From assembly GCF_958979055.1 (NCBI RefSeq), contig NC_084886.1, positions 43,450,654-43,514,653 of the forward strand: 64,000 nucleotides of DNA, given 5' to 3'. The notes below the pieces were generated by a model. It saw nothing but the letters and a program-made list of their open reading frames with translations. It made no database searches and was not told the DNA's origin. Shown here in pieces: positions 12,891 to 23,287 of this stretch; position 1 is the first letter of the stretch; every line of letters starts with the position of its first letter. The DNA is from Alnus glutinosa (Eukaryota; Streptophyta; Magnoliopsida; Fagales; Betulaceae). The position numbers were made by a program, and so were the translations under genes.

Positions 12891-12891
<1 letters not shown>

Positions 12892-12940
<49 letters not shown>
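12892..12940. repeat. (TA)n simple repeat at the 5' edge of the caulimovirid fossil
   Basis: An alternating TA run of about 50 bases separates the fossil from the resumed copy-A duplicated sequence (ATTTGTTGGACTAATTAAG at 12942). Its partner is at 5320-5341. Confidence 0.9.
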
Positions 12941-12943
<3 letters not shown>

Positions 12944-13537
12944 TTGTTGGACTAATTAAGAAGCTTGCAATGTTACTTACTTCATATCCCATCACTCATA
13001 CATGAAACATATATAAACTGTTTTTTTTTTTTTTTTTGACATGTCCACACAAGAGGTGGAGGAGGAATTTGAACTAGAGACCTCCACTTCATGAGGCGTG
13101 GTCCCCAGCCGATTGAGCTACCTCTTGGAGACACATATATAAACTATTACTAACTTACTAATTGCTACCAAACGTGCATGTGAAACGTGCCACCCAAGAA
13201 AAGGATAGAGTATACATAAGAGAATATTACTCCTCAAGTTAGGTAACTAGCTAGGAAAGGAAAAAACCGTTAAAAACCTAAATGGAATATTTAATCTTGA
13301 ACAATGAATTACGCTGTTTTCTTACTTTAAGTACCCTTTTGCAGATTAATTAGTAGGTAAAATTTGCTTCACTTTCAAAGGATTAGAGTTGATTAATCCT
13401 CAGTCATTAATATAGACTGAAAACGATCATATATACATATATATATACACACGATTTTGAATGTAGCATATCTCGGAAGATTAGGCGATATATATATATA
13501 TACTAGGGAACTCATTTTGTTTAACCCAAATAATTTG
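12941..13537 (+). promoter_or_regulatory. Proximal promoter region of galactinol synthase A
   Basis: Apart from the SINE, this region matches 25850-26243 upstream of gene B, with about 29 extra bases at about 13290-13318 that gene B lacks. About 250 bp (13200-13450) also resembles the region upstream of gene C (18400-18660), including GGTAACTAG and a run close to CCGTTAAAAACCTAA. A TATATATAT stretch lies at about 13436-13447. The core promoter position is inferred. Confidence 0.6.
13020..13131 (-). mobile_element. tRNA-derived SINE with target-site duplication
   Basis: On the minus strand a tRNA-like head carries an A-box-like TAGCTCAATCGG and a B-box-like AGTTCAAATT, followed by a poly-A tail (poly-T at 13021-13038 on the plus strand). 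The flanks carry the duplication ACATATATAAACT (about 13007-13019 and 13132-13145). At the matching place in copy B (about 25865-25880) this sequence is present once and the SINE is absent. An older, decayed relative lies at about 32205-32300. Confidence 0.85.
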
Positions 13538-15088
13538 ATGGCACCGGAAGCAATAACAGAGACAATGCAAGTCCCTAGGAGAGCTTACGTGACGTTTTTG
13601 GCCGGGAATGGTGACTACGTGAAAGGAGTGGTCGGTTTGGCCAAGGGCCTGAGGAAGGCCAAGTCAGCCTACCCTCTCGTGGTCGCCATTTTGCCTGACG
13701 TGCCCCAGGAGCACCGTCGGATCCTTGAATCTCAGGGATGTATTGTCCGTGAGATCGAGCCGGTGAACCCTCCGGAGAACCAGACTCAGTATGCTATGGC
13801 ATACTACGTCATCAACTACTCTAAACTCCGTATTTGGGAGGTATATATTTATATCTTTGCTCTGGTCACACGTACATGCAGCAAATAATACGTATCCTGG
13901 CCTATATATGCTAATTTATATTTATAAATATGAATCTGTAATCTGATTACTGTTTTGTAGTTCGTGGAGTATGACAAGATGATCTACTTGGACGGTGATA
14001 TACAAGTGTTTGAAAATATTGATCACCTCTTTGATCACTGTCTGGATGGGTACTTTTATGCTGTGATGGATTGCTTTTGTGAGAAGACATCGAGCAATTC
14101 TCCTCAGTATACTATTGGGTACTGCCAACAGTGCCCTCAAAAGGTGCAGTGGCCGGCTGAGATGGGCTCGCCTCCCCCACTCTACTTCAATGCGGGCATG
14201 TTCGTCTATGAGCCTAACCTTTTGACTTACCATGATCTCTTAGAGACTCTCCAAGTGACCCCTCCCACTTCATTTGCTGAGCAGGTAATTAACCGTAACG
14301 TACGATTAACTACCTTTTTTTTTTGTAACTGTCTGCATCCCGCTCGTCTTCTACATGTAAGGTCTCCCTAGATCAGAAGCAGTTATGTCCGGCCTGTCTG
14401 TCTAGATTGGATTTTTCTGTTGATTTGATTTATTTGGTTCTTTCTAGTTTTTGTTGCTGTAAGGTTTGTTGCTTCGGTTCTTCTGTACTTACAAAAAGAA
14501 AAACTATTCTTTTTTTTGTAATTGAAAATTATACAGTTTCTTTTGTTTGGTCAAAGGTAAACCATATCTTTTGTTTAGACAACATTTTATTAACCTGTTA
14601 TATTGTGCATGCAGGACTTGCTTAACATGTATTTCAGGGATATATATAAACCTATCCCTTCCATGTACAACCTTGTCTTAGCCATGCTGTGGCGTCACCC
14701 CGAAAATGTGGACATTGAGAACGTGAGGGTTGTCCACTATTGTGCTGCGGTATGTTAATTAATATAGATTATCACTTGTTAATTAATCGGGTGATTCTAA
14801 ATGGTGTCGTTTAGTCTGTGAGCTAGGTTAGAATACGACGACTAATTTGTTTTCTCGTTTTCATTTTCTATGATGTAGGGGGCAAAGCCTTGGAGGTACA
14901 CAGGGGAGGAAGAAAACATGGAGAGGGAAGACATCAGGATGCTGGTTAAGAAATGGTGGGATATTTATGATGACGAGTCTTTGGATTACAAGAATTCCGC
15001 GTCTAACTTTATAGCTAACCCTCTAATATTCAAGGCGTTATCGGAGGCTGGTGTGGTTGACCAGAATAATGCTCCATCGGCTGCTTAA
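13538..15088 (+). CDS. GolS: Galactinol synthase (copy A), GT8 family
   Basis: Four exons (13538-13840, 13961-14284, 14615-14749, 14879-15088) encode 323 residues, the usual length for the family. The enzyme transfers galactose from UDP-galactose to myo-inositol, making galactinol for raffinose-family oligosaccharides, typically under drought, cold or heat stress, in the cytosol. Visible signatures are the GT8 metal-binding DGD at 112-114 (YLDGDIQVF), FNAGMFVYEP, the GT8 C-terminal HYCAAGAKPW at 250-259, and the APSAA C-terminus typical of galactinol synthases. All introns are GT-AG and in phase 0. It is nearly identical to copy B. Residue 145 is Ser where copies B and C have Trp (KTWS); from memory this Trp is conserved in the family, so activity is uncertain. 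Differences from B are S145W, P149S, Q164E, R247K and N301H. Confidence 0.95.
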
Positions 15089-15378
15089 TTAATTGATTAA
15101 TTAGCTCTAGTAGTATTAGAGCCATTTTATAGACTAAGTAGTAAATGTCTTTTCAGTTGCTACTACTGTCTAAGTTTTATTCGACAAGCTAGTACGTAGT
15201 ATTTAGAAAGCTACATTATATATCAAAGGTTGTTAGTTTTTTATTTAACAGCCTTGGCAGCTACATGTAGCCAAATAATATATATATAAAATGACGTCAC
15301 GTAAGAAAAGGTGTAAGAAATATGTATAAAAGATGTAAGAAAATTATATATATATAAAATGACCAGAATAATGCATAC
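15089..15378. other. 3' flank of galactinol synthase A and right border of duplication
   Basis: This is the likely 3' UTR and downstream region. It matches 27794-27984 until 15279, where similarity to copy B stops (shared end CCAAATAAT). It contains no gene. Confidence 0.75.
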
Positions 15379-17494
15379 CACTACAAAAATACTGACAATT
15401 GGACGCGTGTCTACAGTACCGGTTACTGTAGACACGCGTCCAATTTGACACGTGTCTTATGAGACACGTGTCTAATTGTACAGCCGCCACAATTGGACAC
15501 GTGTATTAAATACACGCGTCCAATTTGACACGTGTATTTAATACGCGTGTCCAATTGGACACGTGTATTAAATACACGTGTCAAACTGTTTTTTTTTTTA
15601 AATATAATTTTTTTTTATTAAATAGAATTTTAACAATTGGACACGAGTAGTAAATACGCGTGTCCAATTTGACACGTGTATTTAATACGCGTGTCCAATT
15701 GGACACGTGTATTAAATACACGTGTCAAACTGTTTTTTTTTTTAAATATAATTTTTTTTTATTAAATAGAATTTTAACAATTGGACACGAGTAGTAAATA
15801 CGCGTGTCCAATTTGACACGTGTATTTAATACGCGTGTCCAATTTGACACGTGTATTAAATACGCGTGTCAAACTGTTATTTTTTTTCAAATTTAATTTT
15901 TTTTTTATTAAATAGAATTTCAACAATTAGACACGCGTATTTAATACGCGTGTCCAATTGGACGCGTGTATTTAATACGCGTGTCCAATTGGACGCGTGT
16001 ATTTAATACGCGTGTCCAATTGGACACGTGTATTACATACACGTGTCAAACTGTTATTTTTTTTCAAATATAATTTTTTTTTAATTAAATAGAATTTCAA
16101 CAATTGGACACGCGTATTAAATACGCGTGTCTAATTGGACACGTGTATTAAATACACGTGTCAAAATGTTATTTTTTTCTAAATATAATTTTTTTTAACT
16201 AAATAGATTTTTAACAATTGGGGACGTGTATTTAAATACACGTCCCGGATTGGTGTAGGCAGGCGCGCGGGAACTATATCCCGCGCCCACCTGATTGTTA
16301 ATTTAAGTTTCAAAACGGAATTTTTTTTTTTTTTATACACTCTCGTTCGCTCTCTCTCTCTCTGCGCGCTCTCACTATTTTTTCTCTCTCTCTCACTGTA
16401 TCGCTCTCTCTCACTCTCTCTGTACCACCGGCCGGCCAGCTTCTGTCTCTCGCTCTCTCTCGCTCTCTCTCACTCTCTCGCTCTCTGTCTCTCGATCTCC
16501 GTCAACAATGGACCACCGGCCTTCCCTCCGGCCAGCTTCCCGACGCGACTCTCGCCTCTCTGTCTCTGTCTCTCGCCTCTCTGTCTCGGTCTCTCGCTCC
16601 CTCTCGCTCTCTCTCACTCTCTCGCTCTCTGTCTCTCGATCTCCGTCAACAATGGACCACCGGCCTTCCCTCCGGCCAGCTTCCCGACCATCGCTCTCTC
16701 GCCTCTCCGTCTTTGTCTCTCGCCTCTCTGTCTCGGTCTCTCGCTCCCTCTCGCTCTCTCTCACTCTCTCGCTCTCTGTCTCTCGATCTCCGTCAAAAAT
16801 GGACCACCGGCCAGCTTCCCGACCACCGCGTGGTCGGCCTTCCCTCCGGCCAGCTTCCCGACCATCGCTCTCTCTGTCTCTGTCTCTCGCTCTATCTCTC
16901 TCTCTCTCGCTCTCTCTGTCTCTGTCTCTCGCTCTATCTCTCTCTCTCTCGCTCTCTCTGTCTCTCGCTCTCTCTCTCTCTCGTCAACACCGGACCACCG
17001 GCCAGTTCTAAGTGGACGATCATCAGTGCATGTGTTTCGTATAGCAACGCTTAATATTTTTGATTTTGGCAATATTTTAAATAACGTACAGACATGTTCT
17101 TTTCTTTTTTTTTTAAAGCAATATTTTTGGCAACGTGTATTCTTAACACGTATCAAGAAAAATATATAATTTATATGTATATATATATACACACATGTAG
17201 CCACGTGTATGCATACACGTGGCTAGCAATTTGGAATTTTTTTTTAAAAAAATCGGTTTGACACGTGTATGAAAATACACGTGTCAAAACGTTTTGACAC
17301 GAGTATTTTTATACACGTGTCAAACCGTTTGACACGTGTATTTTCATACACGTGTCAAATTGTGCAGTTCGTAACATGCACATTTGACACGCGTATCACG
17401 CGTGTCAAAATGCACGTGTCTAACTGTTTGACACGTGTATGACACTGTACACGTGTCAAACTGCACGTGTCAAAATGCATGCATTTTTGTAGTG
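15379..17494. mobile_element. Non-autonomous CACTA (En/Spm) element with G-box-rich subterminal repeats
   Basis: It begins CACTACAAAAA at 15379 and ends TTTTTGTAGTG at 17494, the inverted CACTA terminus, with the 3-bp duplication TAC on both sides (15376-15378, 17495-17497). From 15400 to 16250 a cassette of roughly 115-177 bp recurs about five times. It is made of palindromic units such as ACACGTGT and ACGCGTGT separated by TATTTAATA spacers, with poly-T/AT linkers. Similar units fill 17200-17480. About 25 CACGTG motifs occur in total. The centre (16340-16990) is CT-rich with a ~145-bp unit repeated three times. No transposase is visible, so it would need enzyme from elsewhere. Confidence 0.92.
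16340..16990. repeat. CT-rich tandem repeat, ~145-bp units, inside the CACTA element
   Basis: GATCTCCGTCAA recurs at about 16494, 16638 and 16784, each time followed by a run close to ATGGACCACCGGCC and then by CTCTCTGTCTCT simple sequence. Long Ser/Arg/Leu frames on both strands are by-products of this repeat and are not annotated as genes. Confidence 0.85.
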
Positions 17495-17497
17495 TAC

Positions 17498-18400
17498 GAA
17501 CACGTGTAGAATATAATGATACGTTGTTACTCCTGCCACGAATATATATACACGTATGTATTATCTAATATTGCAAGTGCACTGCTATATACGAGACCCG
17601 GCAACAGTGGTGGTGATCATCATCATCAACTGTAGTCTGTAGAGATTTTGTCTTATTAATTTCTTTAAGATCCCTCCAAAATTGTATCAAATAATTAAAT
17701 AAAATTATCTTGAATTATCTTCTGGTGGAACCCTTACTTCTAGCCTTTACTTTTAGCCTTAGGTATGGTTGTTTTTTGTACATTATCTTGCTAGTTGCTA
17801 TATACGTTGCCATTTGTCTTGGGGTCCATATATACGAAAGTGTTGTTGATATATATGTAATAGTACTTCAAAATAACAACAATCTCCACAAGCTGACAAG
17901 CAATATCATGAGCTGTAGGAATTAAAAGCAAATACTACACATATGCATGCTGATCAAAGCCCCTTATTTAGATTTTTATTTGAGTGTACGTGATCGGACG
18001 GTGCAGAACATTTTATTCCATCTCCAATACTGGCACAAAGTCATTTCTCTCCAGAATTTACTTGTGAGTTGTCAACAGGAAATAACTTCATAAAAAGTAT
18101 CAATGCCTTTTCTTTAGGTGATCACGTTGGCTTTTATATATATATATATATATATACATACATGCATGGCACTTTAACGTGGCAAGGTATAGGCTAGGGA
18201 TTATATGGACCACATTTTATTTTATTCTTTGTTTGTTTTGGCTAATTAAGGACCTAATTGCATGTGTTACTGCGTACTAATATCAAATTAAATGCAAACC
18301 TAGCTTAGGTTTTTTTTTTTTTGGTCTGGGCAAGTGCAAATTAAACTTTTACTTGCTATATACCCACACGTACGTGTACATGCACAAGAGAAAGATACTA
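17498..18400. other. Intergenic, no gene seen
   Basis: AT-rich sequence with a TA run at about 18137-18154. I see no coding signature or clear transposon end. Confidence 0.5.
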
Positions 18401-19291
18401 GGATACAAAGAGGAGAGTATTTAATTCCTCAAATTAAGGTAACTAGAAAAGGAATTAACCCTTAAAAACATAATTGAAAATAATATTTTATGCGCGCAAG
18501 AGATTGACATTAATGTTACACCGTACGTTTTTAATTTTAGGTATCTTTTTATAGATTAAGAAGTCATTTCTTTCACTTTTAAAGGATTGAAATCGATTCC
18601 TCACTCATTAAACATTCAATTTAATAACATTTTTCAATGTAGCAAATCTAGGAAAATTGTTATATTTTTTATAAAAAGAAAAAAAGAAAAAAAAGAAATA
18701 TGACCTATTTTTCCATTTTTAAATCATTCACTCTAAAAAAGGGAAGAAAAGGAAGCTGAAGGTATCAATAAGGGAGTAATTATAGAGATATTGACATATC
18801 TTTGATCATCTCAGACAAAATAAGAAAAAGAAAAGACACATCTTTGATCAACTGAGAACACACGGTGGAACCAACTGAATCACAAGATGCCGTTTCGTGC
18901 ACGTAGTATATACTTCCAAAAATTCACTTCTTTTTTTCTTTTTCTTTTAATATTCTTTATTTGCCTTTTATACATAATTTAGACCACCGACCTCAACGAT
19001 ATTAACGCTATAATTAGATTAAATCAGAGCCGTACGTTATCACTTCAAAAGATTACTCCTCTTCCATGACCCAATCAGAGCATGCCGCGTGCAGCATACG
19101 AAATGATCAGAATCATAATCTTTAGCAAAAGATACAACATGATAATATTCATTTCAATTCCCATATCTTACATCACCATTTTCACCACCATAAATGGATG
19201 TATATATATATACAGAGCCACACACCCATCCTTCAAAAACCATCTTCAATAGCCAAATCTGTTTTGTTCTTTGTTTTTCTCTTTGATCGAG
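18401..19291 (+). promoter_or_regulatory. Promoter and leader of galactinol synthase C
   Basis: The 18400-18660 part is diverged from but related to the promoters of copies A and B, so the older duplication carried promoter sequence. A TATA-like TATATATATATA lies at about 19200-19211, some 80 bases before the ATG, followed by a CA-rich leader. A start site near 19235 is inferred. Confidence 0.55.
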
Positions 19292-21241
19292 ATGGCACCA
19301 GAAGCAATAACTGAGCCTATGAATGTGCACAGGAGGGCATATGTGACGTTCTTGGCGGGCAATGGTGACTACGTGAAAGGAGTGGTTGGTTTGGCCAAGG
19401 GTCTGAGGAAGGCCGAGTCAGCCTACCCTCTTGTGGTGGCCATTCTGCCGGACGTGCCTGAGGACCACCGTCAGATTCTTGTGTCTCAGGGATGTATTGT
19501 TCGTGAGATTGAGCCGGTGTACCCTCCGGAGAACCAGACTGACTATGCCATGGCTTACTATGTCATCAACTACTCTAAACTTCGGATTTGGGAGGTAAAT
19601 CTTTTCCATTGTCACCTATAAGAGCCATTCTTATCTTATATGCATGGTGCATGCATATCGCACATGTTTTAGAAGAAGCTAGCCATTTTCGCACCCTTTA
19701 TTACTTTTAGTTGGGTCACCATTTCCGTGTCTAGTTTTATTAAATCGCTGTTTTTTTTTTTTCTAACAAGATATCATAATTAGACGGGTTGGACATTTCA
19801 ATTAAGAGAAATGCTTGGAGTATCAATTTTTTAACTAAGGATTAGATATTAAAATGATGTGGAGCTTATTCATTGGTATTCGTAACATTTCTTTTTATTA
19901 ATTGTTTTGATAATTTTCAATAAGTTCTACGTCATTTTAGTATCCTTCTTTTAGTAAAAATTTGGTACCATATATATATATATATAGGGCATTGTGTTGT
20001 ATTTATAATGATAAAAGAGATTATTATGCATGTGTTACAAGATTCACATCATAACTACCTAAAAGAAACCTATTGATATACAATTATTTAGGAGGTGATT
20101 CACTGCAATTCTTGTTCTTGCTATCTGATCTGGAAGGCAAGAGTTTCTCTTCAATTAAGTATGTACCTATAATTAACATATTAAGCCCCTTATTAAAGGA
20201 GATCGAGTTTAAACCGACATGTGAGGGAGAGTTTTAAAATATTAATTAAATGATTAAATTACATATTATTGCTATGTATTGTACTACTCTGAAGTTTATT
20301 CTGGGATTTGATTGTTGGTAATTTTGTAGTTTGTGGAGTATGACAAGATGATCTACTTGGACGGTGACATACAAGTTTTTGATAATATCGATCACCTCTT
20401 CGACTCACCGGATGGCTACTTTTATGCTGTGATGGACTGCTTTTGTGAGAAGACATGGAGCACTTCTCCTCAGTATAAGATTGGGTACTGCCAACAATGC
20501 CCTGAAGAGGTGCAGTGGCCGGCTGAGCTGGGCTCGCCTCCTCCACTCTACTTCAATGCGGGCATGTTCGTCTATGAGCCTAACCTTTTGACTTACCATG
20601 ACCTCTTGGAGAATCTCAAACTGACCACTCCCACTTCATTTGCTGAGCAGGTAATATTAATTAACAGTACTTGCCTATGTTTTGGTCATTGCAAATTAGA
20701 TCTTTTCTTGTTTCCACTTTCACTGCGAAAAGAAAAAAAAAATTCTGAACTTTTTTTGTTATGTTATGCAGGACTTCCTTAACATGTACTTCAGGGATAT
20801 ATATAGGCCAATTCCTCCCATATACAACCTTGTTTTAGCCATGTTATGGCGTCACCCCGAAAATGTGGACGTTGAGAAAGCAAAGGTTGTCCACTATTGT
20901 GCTGCGGTATGTTAATATAGATTATGTCTTGTTAACTAATTGGGTGATTCTAATTGGTGTCGTTTAAGCTTTTAGCTAGGTTTTAGTATATATGATTAAT
21001 AATTTTTTTTTTCATTGTTTATAACTATGAACAGGGGTCAAAGCCTTGGAGGTACACAGGGAAAGAAGAAAACATGGAGAGGGAAGACATAAAGATGGTG
21101 GTGAAGAAATGGTGGGATGTTTATGAGGATGAGTCTTTGGATTACAAGAATACCTTGTCTAACTTAAAAGCTGACCCTCTCATCAAGGCTCTCTCGGAGG
21201 CTGCTGCTGTTGACCACATGACTGCTCCACCCGCTGCTTAA
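19292..21241 (+). CDS. GolS: Galactinol synthase (copy C), GT8 family
   Basis: Four exons (19292-19594, 20330-20650, 20772-20906, 21035-21241) encode 321 residues. It catalyses UDP-galactose + myo-inositol to galactinol + UDP, the entry step of raffinose-family oligosaccharide synthesis. It keeps the DGD motif (YLDGDIQVF), KTWS, FNAGMFVYEP and HYCAAGSKPW, and ends APPAA instead of APSAA. Intron positions match copies A and B, but intron 1 is much longer (735 bp against about 120) and intron 2 is shorter. It has one codon fewer after the DGD region (FDSPDGY against FDHCLDGY). It is clearly older than the A/B split, and its sequence shows which of the A/B differences are derived. No sign of decay is visible. 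Confidence 0.96.
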
Positions 21242-21424
21242 TTGTTGTTATATTATATACATGAACTGCCGTTATACTGTCTTAAGAGTATGGACAAGTA
21301 AGGTTGAAATTATGCTAAATTATTATACGCCATGGGTTTTGCTGATTTATTAGTATTACCAACCCTGGCAGCCAATTGCTAAATAAATAAAGTGGGGACT
21401 TTTATATTAACCTTTGTTCTCTTA

Positions 21425-22453
21425 TGCTCCGTTTGTTTCAGCGTAAAATGATTTCTGGAAAATGATTTCGGTATTTTTCGGTGTTTGGTAGGGGCGAAAA
21501 TAATAGTCAACCGGAAAATGATTTCTGTTTGACCAAAAATGCTTAGTAAATTTTGGAAAATGATTTACACTTTTTAAAAGCGTAAATCATTTTCCGAAGA
21601 CGTCTGACGCGGTCGATTTATTTTAAACAAAGCAGTCGACCTTCACGTTTAAGCAGCCGACCACCATCGAAATCTTATCGGTATCGGATTCCGACAACAT
21701 CCGGTTAATGTTGTCGGTATCCGGCGACAGAATCCGGCCACCTTCGCCGGAATCCGGTCAGCCCAGATTCCGGCAACCAATCTGGACGGAATCCGGCCGG
21801 ATTCCGGCGATCTGGCCAGATGGCCGGAATCCGGCCATCTGGCCAGATCCGGCCGGCTCTCTGGCCAGACCGGCCGGATCTGGCCGGGATCCGGTCGGTC
21901 TGGCCAGATCCGGCCAGATCGCCGGGATCCGGCCGGTCTGGCCAGAGAGCCGGCCGGCTCTGGCCGGATTCCAGCCGGCTCTGGCCAGAGAGGCCGGATT
22001 CCGGCTAGATGCCGGCCGGATCTGGCCAGATCCGGCCTCTCTGGCCGGAATCCGGCAGGATGGCCAGAATCCGGCCGTTTGTGCCGGAATCCGGCCACTT
22101 CGCCGGAATCCGGCCATCCCAGATTCCGACGAAACTGTCCGGATTCCGGCCATTATCTTGAATTCTGACTGTATTAACCGAAATCAAACAAAAATGGTCA
22201 GAATCTTGTCGGTCAGTGACGGAATCTCGTCATCGATGATTTTTATATTATTTTATATTAATATTTATATGTTTTGAATAAAAAATAATTTTTATAGGCT
22301 AATATGTTTGAATGAAAATATAAAAAATATTTGTAATTTTCTGTACGCGCCAAACACCGAAAAATGCTTTCGACGAAAAATATTTTCCAGAAAAATGACT
22401 TCTCTAAAACCATTTTACGACGGAAACCATTTTACGTCGAAACAAACGGAGCA
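21425..22453. mobile_element. PIF/Harbinger-type inverted-repeat element with GC-rich core
   Basis: The termini TGCTCCGTTTGTTTC are inverted at the two ends and the flanks are TTA on both sides (21422-21424, 22454-22456), the 3-bp duplication of PIF/Harbinger and Tourist elements. Similar but imperfect subterminal sequence (GAAAATG..TTTCGGTGTTTGG) extends about 100 bp inward. The core at 21700-22170 is dominated by CCGGAATCCGGCCA and TGGCCAGATCCGG units in both orientations, with very high GC and dense short palindromes. Frames inside it are repeat by-products. No transposase is seen. Confidence 0.85.
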
Positions 22454-22456
22454 TTA

Positions 22457-23287
22457 GTATTATTGTCTTATGCATTATAAATATGGGTTATGTGATGGGG
22501 TGTCTTTCCATACTATGATATTTATATATATATAAATTTTCGCAGCCACAAAGAAGGTCGATCTCCATGTTTATCGTGAAAAAAGAAAAAGAAAAAAAGA
22601 GTCATGCAAGCTAGCCTTTCACTGATCAGGCCAGGCCAGTCCTTTACCCTTTTTAAGTTTAATTTCTAACTTGATTTGGTTAAGATAATTTTGGGTATAA
22701 TTAATAACGGTAACTAGTATCGTATATTTAATTACTACAATATGAAAGAGCAAGAAAAGAAGAAAAAAATTCGGAAAATTAAAGATATTAGAGTTAGGAT
22801 AAAACCATTAATACTATGATATGTAGGTCGTTTTTTCACGTGGCTTCTGTCTGCGGGGTCATTGGAAAATTGAAAAAAAAAAAATGGTAGAATTGAAGAG
22901 GCCGGGTGTTAATATGGAATTAAAAATTAAAAATAGAGTGCATTGATATAATGATTTTCACTAGAGAACTGCTATTCGATCTTTTCATTCTTGTTCACTG
23001 ATCTCTTGTCCAGTCTTTTTTCAAATTTATCAGTAAATCTGTGAAACTTATACGTAATTTTACAAATTCAATGATAATTATGGTGTCGGAACGGTATAGA
23101 TGTTAGTGATTACGTCCAGTATCTAGCATTTAGACAAGGAACGGCAGCGTGTCTTACGAAATTTTGCAGTGGAATGGCCCTTTCTTGGCAATGCATGATC
23201 CTCTCTTCATAAATATTTTGCAATATACTTAATCCCTATTATTATATTTATTTTTTTGTCAAAATAAGATAGTAATAAATTAAATTT
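22457..23287. other. Intergenic, no gene seen
   Basis: AT-rich sequence between the Harbinger-type element and the left border of duplication copy B. No supported gene or repeat end. Confidence 0.5.

Larger units (their letters stand above)
5342..12891 (-). mobile_element. Endogenous caulimovirid (pararetrovirus fossil), florendovirus-like
   Basis: About 7.5 kb on the minus strand shows pararetroviral organisation. In order there is a leader or movement-protein-tail region (about 12.8-11.5 kb), a capsid-like region with a CCHC knuckle (about 11.4-10.2 kb), an aspartic protease (about 10.1-9.5 kb), reverse transcriptase and RNase H (about 9.4-7.8 kb), a separate second coding region (about 7.7-6.5 kb), then a TATA box and an initiator-Met-tRNA primer-binding site. 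There is no integrase and there are no long terminal repeats in LTR-retrotransposon positions, which favours Caulimoviridae over Gypsy. Genome size, the second region of unknown function and TA-repeat flanks fit florendovirus-type elements; the genus is inference. The copy is broken, with very roughly eight breaks, and appears to lack most of the movement-protein core. It is absent from the 23-28 kb duplicate, so it is probably younger than that duplication. Confidence 0.85.

Noticed and set aside
13040-13131. tRNA-like sequence with A and B boxes.
   Set aside because: It has a poly-A tail, flanking target duplications, degenerate boxes and no complete cloverleaf, so it is a SINE and not a tRNA gene.
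13922-14233. Minus-strand frames opposite galactinol synthase exon 2 (also at 20259-20599 and 26628-26939).
   Set aside because: Antisense shadows of the conserved GT8 exon; they recur only because the exon is duplicated.
15620-16250. Regularly spaced repeats resembling a CRISPR array.
   Set aside because: Spacers are themselves repeated, the host is a plant, there are no cas genes, and the repeats are CACTA subterminal cassettes.
16411-17204. Long Ser/Arg/Leu-rich frames on both strands (up to 167 residues).
   Set aside because: They come from CT-rich simple sequence and a 145-bp tandem unit in the CACTA element; open frames on both strands are expected in CTCTCT repeats.
21649-22277. Several overlapping frames rich in Gly/Pro/Arg (up to 189 residues).
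   Set aside because: By-products of the CCGGAATCCGGCCA array; every frame on both strands is partly open and no family signature is present.
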